From NCBI GenBank assembly GCA_007130265.1, contig SLST01000256.1, positions 1 through 9,215 on the forward strand: a DNA stretch of 9,215 bases, in the 5' to 3' direction. The first letter of the stretch is position 1. Each line of letters starts with the position of its first letter. Positions 1 to 7,102 of this stretch are shown in pieces. A program made the translations under genes and the position numbers. The DNA is from Spirochaetales bacterium (GTDB lineage Bacteria; Spirochaetota; Spirochaetia; DSM-27196; SLST01). Under the pieces are notes generated by a model. That model made no database searches, was not told the origin of the DNA, and was given only the letters and a program-made list of their open reading frames with translations.

Positions 1-2
1 CG

Positions 3-512
3 ATCATCGCGCTTCTTGGCGGGAATGTGTTCGTCGGCGAGGGCGGCGGTCCGCTCGATTTCTCGGATGCGGTGCTGCTCACCAGCGCCGTGGTGAGCCA
101 GTTCGCGATCATCCGTGGTTTCGAGACTTCCGTGCGTGATGTGCTGCAGCTCGACCTGTTCAGTATCCGTACGCAGCTCTTCCAGAACCTGCTCCGCGGC
201 GTGATCGCTCCGGTGTCCTACCCACTTGACACGAGCGCGCCCTCTCTTGGACAGTACTTGGACAATACGACGCTGTTTATGGGGAAGTACCTGGGGACGG
301 ATCTATTCCTCGAGCTGCTCGTGCAGTTGCGCGCATCGCGGCCGCTGGCCTACGAGCCACCGAGCCTCGCAGGGATCGATGTTGAGTCAGAGTTTAGTCT
401 GGAGTGGCGAACTCCGTTCTTCCTGCTCGAGTGGAGCTTTTTTCCGCGCGATCCGAGCTCTCTTTTCCTCGCCGACAACACCATCAGCTTCTCCTGGGAG
501 TTCTCTTACTGA
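3..512 (+). CDS. tamB: TamB-like translocation/assembly module protein, C-terminal end (5' truncated by window)
   Basis: The reading frame is open from the window edge (codon at position 3) to the TGA at 510-512, giving about 169 C-terminal residues. The GTG at 27 is only an internal valine. The fragment is rich in beta-prone alternating hydrophobic residues. It has the pattern I associate with the TamB (DUF490) C-terminus: a short helical 'ALLGGNVF' segment, then 'VRDVLQLDLFSIRTQL', then 'MGKYLGTDLFLELLVQLR', ending in an amphipathic beta-strand with a terminal tyrosine. Family members are inner-membrane-anchored beta-taco proteins that bridge the envelope and act with BamA-family proteins in outer-membrane assembly or phospholipid transport. 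Position immediately upstream of bamA supports the call, matching TP0325-TP0326 in T. pallidum as I recall it. The N-terminal anchor and bulk of the protein lie outside the window. An AsmA-like relative is the alternative. Confidence 0.75.
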   Translation: MIALLGGNVFVGEGGGPLDFSDAVLLTSAVVSQFAIIRGFETSVRDVLQLDLFSIRTQLFQNLLRGVIAPVSYPLDTSAPSLGQYLDNTTLFMGKYLGTDLFLELLVQLRASRPLAYEPPSLAGIDVESEFSLEWRTPFFLLEWSFFPRDPSSLFLADNTISFSWEFSY

Positions 513-516
513 TCCC

Positions 517-528
517 GGGAGGCAGGAG
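517..528 (+). promoter_or_regulatory. Strong ribosome-binding site of bamA
   Basis: A purine-rich GGGAGGCAGGAG run ends 5 nt before the bamA ATG at 534. It fixes that start and lies only a few bases after the tamB stop, so bamA is probably translated from a shared transcript. No promoter-like hexamer pair fits in the 21 nt between the two genes. Confidence 0.75.
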
Positions 529-533
529 ATTAC

Positions 534-3155
534 ATGCGACGCGCTCTTTCAGTATTGCTCATACTCACTACCATGCCTTTGATAGCTCAGGAGAGCGACT
601 GGTACGTCGGAGAGACGGTCCGCGACGTCCGATTCGTCGGTCTCGCCTCCGTCTCCGAGAGCGAGCTTCAGCCGATCGTCGAGCCGTACATAGGCGAGCC
701 CTTCTCGGACCGGAGCTTCCTCGAACTCCAGCGTCGGCTCTATGCGCTCGACTATTTCACGAGCGTCCTGCCCGAAGCCGTGAGGCCGGATACCGGTGAC
801 GGGGTTGTCATTCGATTTACCGTGGAGGAACGCGCGACGGTTGGAGAGGTACGGTTCGTGGGCAACCGGCGGATACGGACCTCCGATCTGCTGAGCGAGG
901 TATCGCTCTCCACCGGGGATATGATCACGCTCGCCAGACGGCGTCGCGATGAGCAGGCGATCGCGGACCTTTATCTCCAGCGCGGGTATCCCGACGTGCA
1001 GGTCTCAAGCCGGGTCGAGGAGCTCGATGCCGGCCCTCCGGTCCGCAGCGCCGTCGTGTTTACGATCTCCGAGGGTCGACAGGTCACCGTCCGTGAGATC
1101 AGGTTCTCGGGGAACAGCTTCGCCTCCGCCTCCACGCTACGCGGTCGGATGGACACGAAGGCGCAGAACATCTTCAACCCGGGGGTCTTTCAGGACCGCG
1201 TTCTCGAAGAAGACAGGATTCGCATTGAGCAGTACTACCGGGAGCGCGGCTTCGTCGATGCCCGGGTTGTCGATATCGTGCAGGAGATCGAGCGCGACGA
1301 AGAGGCCGAGCGCACGTATCTCACGCTGACGGTGTTCGTCGAAGAGGGCAGCCAGTACACTTTCGGCGGCATTGAGTTTCGCGGCAACACGATCTTTGAC
1401 GACGAGAGGCTGCGTGGGCTCATCCGTCTTCGTGACGAGGCGGTTCTGAATGCGGTTCGCCTTGGCGAGGGGCTCGCCGAGGTGCAGGATGTCTACTACC
1501 AGAACGGCTACATTTTCAACCGTTTCGACGTAGAGGAGCTTCGCGACGAACAGGCACTCTCGATCGAGTATGTGATGCAGATCGTCGAACAGCCTCGGGC
1601 GCATATCGAGAACATCATCCTACGAGGCAACGAGAAGACCGATGACGACGTCATCCTGCGCGAGATACCCCTGCAGGTGGGCGACGTGTTCAGTGTCTCG
1701 CGCATACGCGAAGGTATCCAGAACCTGAGGAATCTACAGTACTTCTCTGCGATCAACCCAGAGACTCCGGAAGGAAGCGTAGAGGGCCTGATGGACCTCG
1801 TCATCAATGTCGAGGAGGCGCAGACGGCGGACATCACGTTCGGCGTCGCCTTCGGTGGAGGTACCGACTTCCCGATCTCGGCTCAGCTCGGATGGTCGGA
1901 TCGGAACTTCCGTGGACGCGGTCAGACGATCGGGTTTCAGACCCAGCTATCTCCGGTTGAGCAGCTCCTCACGGTGAACTTCCTCGAGCGTTGGTTCGCC
2001 GGACAACGGTGGTCGATCGGCGGTGAGGTGAGCGTGAACCGTTCGAAGCGGAGCAACATCCCGCAGGACATACTCGCGCCGGTGTTCAGCGAAGGCGACA
2101 GCAACGCGGTCCCCGACCCCTTTCAGGGGTACTATGTGTTCCGCGAAGAGACGGAGTACGCCGGGGAAACCTACCAGGCCGGAGATATCTTCCCCGGCGA
2201 GGCGACGCCGGAGGCGATCGAGAGGTACGATCTGGTTACCGACTACGTCTTCGCCGGCGGTCGTTCGGCGATTCCGGAACAGTACCTGATGGAGTACACC
2301 GAGTGGAACATCGGTATCGGTGGGAACACCGGGTATCGTTTCCGCACGCCGCTCGGGACCCTGAGCCTGGGCACGAGAGTACGCTCGTCGCTGAGCTTCA
2401 TCGACTACGAGCCGCTCGAGTACCGGCCCTTCGACGCCGCTCTGCGCGAAACGCTCTACGATTGGCAGCTTGTGAACCGTCTTTCGCTGTCGGCGACGCT
2501 CGACAGGCGCCGCGGCCTCGTACTCAGTCCCTCGTCAGGGTATCTGTTCAATCAGAGTGTCGCCTTCGTCGGCGGTTTCCTCTTTGGTGACCGTCACTAC
2601 ATCCGCACCGACTCTCGAGCCGAAGGGTATCTGACGCTTTGGGACGTTCCCGTCTTCGAGCAGTGGAACTATAAGGCGGTGCTCGCCGCTCATTCGGGTA
2701 TCTCATTCGTTCTGCCGACCTTCTGGCTCCCGTCGGCGTACGCCGGTGCCGAGCGACCGATCGCCGGTCCGGATCTGCTCGCGACCAACCAGATGTTCAT
2801 CGCCCGCGGTTGGCCACCGGTCACCGGCGGCGAGGCGCTCTGGAACAACTGGGTCGAGCTGCGGTCGCCCATCGTCGAACAGGTCGTCTGGACCGATGCC
2901 TTCGTCGACGCGGTCGCCCTCTGGGACCAGCCGTCTGAGATCGGCCAGATCGGCCCGCAGAACATGCTGTTTACGCTCGGCGGTGGGCTGCGGTTCACCA
3001 TCCCGCAGTTCCCCATTCGGCTCTACCTGACAAAGCGGTTCCGTTTGGACGAGACCGGTGCGGTCGAGTGGCAGGAGGGGCGGCTGTTCAACTTCCGCGA
3101 CCGACCAAACGGCGGGCTCGATTTCGTCTTCGCGATCGGTGCAGATCTGTTCTGA
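534..3155 (+). CDS. bamA: BamA, outer-membrane protein assembly factor (five POTRA domains plus Omp85 barrel)
   Basis: An 873-residue Omp85-family protein, the core of the BAM machinery that folds and inserts beta-barrel proteins into the outer membrane. A short signal peptide (residues 1-18, likely cleaved after LIA) precedes five POTRA repeats, by eye at about 27-100, 101-181, 183-272, 275-353 and 356-429. Each has the typical 'I.F.GN' first strand, for example VRFVGN, IRFSGN, IEFRGN and IILRGN. The barrel runs from about 430 to 873 and ends in phenylalanine, as an outer-membrane sorting signal should. The conserved loop-6 (V/I)RG(F/Y) motif appears as ARGW, with R758-G759-W760. By alignment in my head with E. 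coli BamA, extracellular loop 3 (about 508-588) is greatly enlarged and acidic. T. pallidum TP0326, also with five POTRAs, is the expected close relative. The start is fixed by a strong ribosome-binding site. Next gene, skp, begins 10 nt downstream. Confidence 0.96.
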   Translation: MRRALSVLLILTTMPLIAQESDWYVGETVRDVRFVGLASVSESELQPIVEPYIGEPFSDRSFLELQRRLYALDYFTSVLPEAVRPDTGDGVVIRFTVEERATVGEVRFVGNRRIRTSDLLSEVSLSTGDMITLARRRRDEQAIADLYLQRGYPDVQVSSRVEELDAGPPVRSAVVFTISEGRQVTVREIRFSGNSFASASTLRGRMDTKAQNIFNPGVFQDRVLEEDRIRIEQYYRERGFVDARVVDIVQEIERDEEAERTYLTLTVFVEEGSQYTFGGIEFRGNTIFDDERLRGLIRLRDEAVLNAVRLGEGLAEVQDVYYQNGYIFNRFDVEELRDEQALSIEYVMQIVEQPRAHIENIILRGNEKTDDDVILREIPLQVGDVFSVSRIREGIQNLRNLQYFSAINPETPEGSVEGLMDLVINVEEAQTADITFGVAFGGGTDFPISAQLGWSDRNFRGRGQTIGFQTQLSPVEQLLTVNFLERWFAGQRWSIGGEVSVNRSKRSNIPQDILAPVFSEGDSNAVPDPFQGYYVFREETEYAGETYQAGDIFPGEATPEAIERYDLVTDYVFAGGRSAIPEQYLMEYTEWNIGIGGNTGYRFRTPLGTLSLGTRVRSSLSFIDYEPLEYRPFDAALRETLYDWQLVNRLSLSATLDRRRGLVLSPSSGYLFNQSVAFVGGFLFGDRHYIRTDSRAEGYLTLWDVPVFEQWNYKAVLAAHSGISFVLPTFWLPSAYAGAERPIAGPDLLATNQMFIARGWPPVTGGEALWNNWVELRSPIVEQVVWTDAFVDAVALWDQPSEIGQIGPQNMLFTLGGGLRFTIPQFPIRLYLTKRFRLDETGAVEWQEGRLFNFRDRPNGGLDFVFAIGADLF

Positions 3156-3159
3156 GGAG
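3154..3159 (+). promoter_or_regulatory. Ribosome-binding site of skp, overlapping the bamA stop codon
   Basis: GAGGAG begins inside the bamA TGA stop (3153-3155) and lies 6 nt before the skp ATG at 3166. The overlap suggests that ribosomes terminating on bamA can reinitiate on skp. It also supports the chosen skp start. Confidence 0.7.
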
Positions 3160-3165
3160 TAGAGA

Positions 3166-3726
3166 ATGAAGATTGTTACGCGGCCTCGCGTGGCCGCTCG
3201 TATCGCCGGTGCCGCGCTTGTCGTTCTGATGATGTTGGCGGCGGGAATCTCGGCACCGGCTCAGCAGCTGACGACGACCGCGGTCTTTGACCTCGAGCAG
3301 GTGCTGCTGAACTTCTACCAGGACTCGGCGGCCGTGCGCGAGTATCGGCGGGCGGAGCAGGAGTTCCGCGCCGATCTGCGAGCCGCCGAGCAGCTGCTCG
3401 ACGACTATCAGAGGCGACGCACTACCGCGCTCGACCGGAACGACAGCCGGACCGCCGGGCGCCTGCGCGAGGACATCGAGGCTCTCCAGGAGGATATCAT
3501 CGCGATGCGCGAGCGATGGTTCGCCGAGCAGCGGGAGCTGCAGAACTCGCTTGCGGGCGAAGAGTTCTACCAGCGTCTCTATGATACCGTCGGCTTCGTC
3601 GCGCAGGACAACGGCTTCACGTCGGTTCTCGAGACGAGCGCCCTCGGGACAGGGCTCTTCTGGTACAGTCCGGAGATCGATATCACCGACAAGGTCATAC
3701 GGGAGCTGCTCGCCCGGTACCGCTGA
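3166..3726 (+). CDS. skp: Skp/OmpH-family periplasmic chaperone
   Basis: A 186-residue protein of the OmpH/Skp family, which holds unfolded outer-membrane proteins in the periplasm before delivery to BAM. A basic N-terminus and hydrophobic core (residues 1-32) form a signal peptide with a clean APA|QQ cleavage site. The mature protein starts with a short strand containing 'TAVFDLEQVLLNFYQDSAA', then a long charged, heptad-like helical arm (about 52-125, rich in E, R, Q and A). It ends with the second half of the body domain, including 'FTSVLETSALG' and the family-typical 'DITDKVIREL'. This strand/tentacle/strand layout and length fit Skp. It sits directly after bamA, as in many diderms. In proteobacteria lpxD and fabZ usually follow; here mutS follows. 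The sequence itself is weakly conserved, so the call relies on architecture plus position. Confidence 0.88.
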   Translation: MKIVTRPRVAARIAGAALVVLMMLAAGISAPAQQLTTTAVFDLEQVLLNFYQDSAAVREYRRAEQEFRADLRAAEQLLDDYQRRRTTALDRNDSRTAGRLREDIEALQEDIIAMRERWFAEQRELQNSLAGEEFYQRLYDTVGFVAQDNGFTSVLETSALGTGLFWYSPEIDITDKVIRELLARYR

Positions 3727-3728
3727 TG
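3724..3728 (+). promoter_or_regulatory. TGATG stop/start overlap coupling skp to mutS
   Basis: The skp TGA (3724-3726) shares its final A with the mutS ATG (3726-3728). I see no well-placed Shine-Dalgarno for mutS; the nearest purine run, GGGAG at 3701-3705, is about 20 nt upstream. Translation of mutS therefore probably depends on termination-reinitiation by ribosomes finishing skp. Confidence 0.65.
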
Positions 3729-6317
3729 TCCGACACCACGCCGATGATGCAGCAGTACGCCGGCATCAAGGATCGGCACCGCGACGCGATACTGTTCTTC
3801 CGGCTCGGCGATTTCTACGAGATGTTCAGAAGCGATGCGGTTGAAGCGTCGCAGTTACTCGGGTTGACGCTCACGAGCCGGCAGGGGGTGCCCATGTGTG
3901 GCGTCCCCTACCACGCGTCAAGAACTTACATCGCGCGCCTGATTCGTGCCGGCCGCAAGGTCGCGGTCTGCGAGCAGGTCAAGCAGCCCGACGGAAAGGG
4001 GCTCGCCGACCGGGAGGTGGTGGAGATTGTCACTCCCGGTACCGTGGTCGAAGAGGACTATCTCGAAGCGGGCGCCAACAACTACCTGATGTCGGTCGCC
4101 GCCGCAGCCGGCCGCCTGTCCGTCGCGTACATCGACCTGTCGACCGGCGAGTTCGGGCTCGGGTCCGCGGCGATGACGGAGGCGGCCGTCTATCTTCGGC
4201 GCGAGCTTGCGCGTCTGCAGCCGCGCGAGGCGCTCGTGCAACACTCCCTGCTCGACTATGAAGGGATTTCCCGCGCGCTCGAAGAGCGCAGCGATCTGCT
4301 CGTGAACCGCTATCCCGACTGGAACTTCGATGTGCGCGGGTCACACGAACGAGTGTGCCGGGTTCTCGGGGTGCTGAATCTGAAGGCGTTCGGTATCGAT
4401 GACACGTCTGCGGTGCCGCTCGCCGCAGGCCTCCTGCTCGACTACGTCGGCGATACGGCCCGCAGCGTCCTCTCGCATGTCCGCAACCTGCGGGTCGATG
4501 AGAGCCATCACTGTGTAGGCCTCGATGAGAGCACGATTCGGAATCTCGAGCTTGTCGCCAATCTCCAGGATGGATCGCGGCGTTACACGCTCATCGACAC
4601 GATAAGCTTCACCCGGACCGCCATGGGTGGGCGCCTTCTGCGACAGTGGGTGCTCGCTCCGCTGCGAGACATCGACGAGATACGGCACCGCCAGACACAG
4701 GTCACGCTCCTCTATCGCCATCAGCGTGAGCTCGGCCGGTTGCGCGAGGAGCTTGGGCGGGTTCTCGATCTCGAGCGACTCTCCGGACGCGTTGCGATGG
4801 AGCGGGCGCACGCGAAGGATCTCGTCGCCGTGCGGACGTCGGTCGATCACGCGCTGCTCCTCTACGACAGCCTGAGCGGCGGACCGGCAGCGGACCTCGA
4901 GTACTGCCGTTCATTCTCGCCGGAAGCCCGACAGGCGTGCTTCGAGCTGAGCCGACTGCTCGAGAAGGCCCTCGTAGACGAGCCGTCAACGCTCGTCACC
5001 GAAGGGAACATGATCCGCCGGGGGTACGACGCGCGCCTCGATGAGCTGCACGACCTTCGGGACAACTCGCGGGGAGTGCTTGAGCAGTACGTCGGCGAGG
5101 AACGCGAGGCAAGCGGAATCGCGAGCCTCAAGGTCCGCTTCAACCGGGTCATCGGCCACTACCTGGAGGTGACGAAGGCAAACGCCGAGCGTGTCCCGTC
5201 ACACTTCGTCCGGCGCCAGAGTCTCGCGAATGCCGAGCGCTTCTCGACCGAGCGGCTTTCGATGATCGAGGCCGAGCTGAACGACGCCGCGGATCGGATT
5301 ATCGAGACCGAACGCGAGCTGTTCTTTGCGCTTCGCGACGAGGTTGCACGGCGTACCGACGATCTGCTTGATCTTGCCGCCGCGCTCGCCCGCCTCGATG
5401 TGCTGCAGGCTCTCGCTCAGGCTGCAACGGTGCACGGATACACGGCGCCGCGCCTGACGACCGACGAAAGGCTACTCGTCGCAGCCGGACGTCATCCGGT
5501 GGTTGAGGCCCACCTGCCGTCGGGTTCGTTCGTGCCGAACGGTATCACGCTCGATACCGCGGACGCCTTTTTCGCCCTGATTACCGGACCGAATATGGCC
5601 GGCAAGAGCACCTACCTCCGCCAGGCAGCGCTGATCGTCCTGCTTGCGCAGATCGGCAGCTACGTCCCGGCGGACGAGGCGGAGATCGGAGTCGTGGACC
5701 GTGTGTTCTGCCGCGTCGGTGCAAGCGACAACCTCGCCCGGGGCGAGTCTACTTTTCTCGTCGAGATGAACGAAGCGGCCTTCATCCTCAGAACTGCCAC
5801 GAGCCGGAGTCTCGTCATCATGGATGAGATTGGACGCGGTACGAGCACCAACGACGGGCTTGCGATCGCCCAGGCGGTAACCGAGTATCTCATCCATTCC
5901 GTCCGGCCGCGGACGCTCTTCGCGACACATTTCCACGAGCTCACTGCGCTCGAGGCGGAGGGCCTGAAGAACCTGTCGCTCACGGTGAGCGAGGAGGGCG
6001 AACAGGTGGTGTTCCTCAAACGAGTCGTCGAAGGCCCTTCGAATAACTCGTACGGGATCCACGTGGCGCGACTCGCCGGGGTGCCTGCGACGGTGATCGC
6101 CCGGGCCACCGAGATCCTCGAGTTCCTGCTGGGGCGCGAGGAACCTTCACGGGTTGCGGTCCAGCGGCCGCGTGTCACCGATGCGCCCGGACAGGCCGGT
6201 CTGTTCGATCCCGGCGAGCTGATTCTCCAGGAGCTCGCGTCGATGGATCTCGATCAACTGCGGCCCGTCGACGCGCTCGCCCGCCTCGCGAGATGGCAGC
6301 ACGAGCTTTCCGGCTGA
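3726..6317 (+). CDS. mutS: DNA mismatch repair protein MutS
   Basis: An 863-residue MutS, close to the 853 residues of E. coli MutS, which recognises mismatches and small loops and recruits MutL. The mismatch-reading Phe-X-Glu is present as F30-Y31-E32 within 'FFRLGDFYEMF'. Connector, core/lever and clamp regions follow (about 125-560). The ATPase domain has Walker A GPNMAGKST at 621-629, Walker B 'LVIMDEIGRGTST' at 696-708 with D700-E701, and the conserved histidine of 'FATHFHEL' at H735. Near the C-terminus, QAGLF (823-827) resembles a sliding-clamp-binding QxxLF motif. The final helical segment 'DLDQLRPVDALARLARW' matches the usual MutS tail. This is MutS1 (mismatch repair), not MutS2, because the N-terminal mismatch domain is present. 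The ATG overlaps the skp stop by one base. The gene ends 4 bp from the convergent carotenoid operon. Confidence 0.98.
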   Translation: MSDTTPMMQQYAGIKDRHRDAILFFRLGDFYEMFRSDAVEASQLLGLTLTSRQGVPMCGVPYHASRTYIARLIRAGRKVAVCEQVKQPDGKGLADREVVEIVTPGTVVEEDYLEAGANNYLMSVAAAAGRLSVAYIDLSTGEFGLGSAAMTEAAVYLRRELARLQPREALVQHSLLDYEGISRALEERSDLLVNRYPDWNFDVRGSHERVCRVLGVLNLKAFGIDDTSAVPLAAGLLLDYVGDTARSVLSHVRNLRVDESHHCVGLDESTIRNLELVANLQDGSRRYTLIDTISFTRTAMGGRLLRQWVLAPLRDIDEIRHRQTQVTLLYRHQRELGRLREELGRVLDLERLSGRVAMERAHAKDLVAVRTSVDHALLLYDSLSGGPAADLEYCRSFSPEARQACFELSRLLEKALVDEPSTLVTEGNMIRRGYDARLDELHDLRDNSRGVLEQYVGEEREASGIASLKVRFNRVIGHYLEVTKANAERVPSHFVRRQSLANAERFSTERLSMIEAELNDAADRIIETERELFFALRDEVARRTDDLLDLAAALARLDVLQALAQAATVHGYTAPRLTTDERLLVAAGRHPVVEAHLPSGSFVPNGITLDTADAFFALITGPNMAGKSTYLRQAALIVLLAQIGSYVPADEAEIGVVDRVFCRVGASDNLARGESTFLVEMNEAAFILRTATSRSLVIMDEIGRGTSTNDGLAIAQAVTEYLIHSVRPRTLFATHFHELTALEAEGLKNLSLTVSEEGEQVVFLKRVVEGPSNNSYGIHVARLAGVPATVIARATEILEFLLGREEPSRVAVQRPRVTDAPGQAGLFDPGELILQELASMDLDQLRPVDALARLARWQHELSG

Positions 6318-6321
6318 GGGC

Positions 6322-7101
6322 CTACCAGCCGAGTCGGACGATCAGCGCCGCGGCGAAGAGCCCCATCGCGACGAACCCGGCGAGAGCCGATGCTCGCAGG
6401 TTCCAGAAGACGAACTGACCAACAAACTGCAGGAGCCATGTCACCAGGAAAACCAGGACCAGCGGCGCGTGCGGAATGCCGTCGAACAGGGCGATACCGA
6501 AGGCCCCCGCTATGAGCGACAGGACGGCCGTGATCGCGAAGGCGACGATGAACCATCCGACGTAGTTCACCAGGGGAATACCCAGGTACGCGCCGCCGCG
6601 CTTCCAGCGCCAGAAATCCCACCTCACCATAAGCGGGTCGAGATAGACATCCCATGCGGTGAACGCCGCCGCCGCAATCGCCCACTGAGCCAACGGCATG
6701 TCGGGGGCCACGACCGCTGCGACTGCCCACGCCGGAGGCATCATCATGAGCCAGGCGAGCGGTATCAGCACGGGAACATGCGCCACCTGCGGCTGCAGCA
6801 CGTCGGTGTAGTGGTAGTCACCGAAGGGTATGCCTGTCTTCGAGCCGAGCACCTCGCTCGCCCAACCGAGCACCGGGATCAGCACTACGACCACGAGCGT
6901 GAACCAGCCGAGAGTCGAAGCGAGCGCGACCAAGACGACCGCAACCTGGGCGAAGACCCCGGAGGCGATGCCCACGCGCTCGGCGCCCGCACCTGCAACC
7001 CATCGGATGATCGGGACGCTGATCATGACAAGCACCCAGAAACCTGCGAGGACCGACACGATCGTTGCCGGCGTCCAGATGGAAGAGACGAGAGAGACCA
7101 T
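6322..7101 (-). CDS. cruF: CruF-family carotenoid 1',2'-hydratase (integral membrane)
   Basis: A 259-residue polytopic membrane protein with seven or eight hydrophobic segments (roughly 11-33, 46-64, 66-86, 106-131, 136-155, 178-206, 211-233 and 238-257). It carries the hallmark polar motifs of the Caroten_synth (DUF422)/CruF family: 'GWASEVLGSKTGIPFGDYHY' (79-98), 'WDVYLDPLMVRWDFWRW' (150-166) and 'YLGIPLVNYVGWF' (172-184). Characterised members hydrate the 1',2' double bond of the acyclic psi end of gamma-carotene, or of bisanhydrobacterioruberin in haloarchaea, giving a tertiary hydroxyl. The acidic residues in these motifs are the likely catalytic sites (inference). It starts 1 nt after the lycopene cyclase stop, so the two genes are probably co-transcribed and coupled. 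A substrate with one cyclised end is predicted from that partner. The exact substrate cannot be read from sequence alone. Confidence 0.9.
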   Translation of the reverse strand: MVSLVSSIWTPATIVSVLAGFWVLVMISVPIIRWVAGAGAERVGIASGVFAQVAVVLVALASTLGWFTLVVVVLIPVLGWASEVLGSKTGIPFGDYHYTDVLQPQVAHVPVLIPLAWLMMMPPAWAVAAVVAPDMPLAQWAIAAAAFTAWDVYLDPLMVRWDFWRWKRGGAYLGIPLVNYVGWFIVAFAITAVLSLIAGAFGIALFDGIPHAPLVLVFLVTWLLQFVGQFVFWNLRASALAGFVAMGLFAAALIVRLGW

Positions 7102-7102
7102 T

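Noticed and set aside
1137..1604. A 155-codon open frame on the - strand inside bamA
   Set aside because: It is opposite POTRA domains 3 and 4, which read cleanly on the + strand. It has no ribosome-binding site or recognisable features.
5472..6062. A 196-codon open frame on the - strand inside mutS
   Set aside because: It lies opposite the MutS ATPase domain, which is fully intact. No family signature is visible in the antisense product.
6311..6331. Inverted repeat CGGCT/AGCCG around the mutS-cruF junction as a terminator
   Set aside because: The stem is only 5 bp with an 11-nt loop and has no T-tract on either side.
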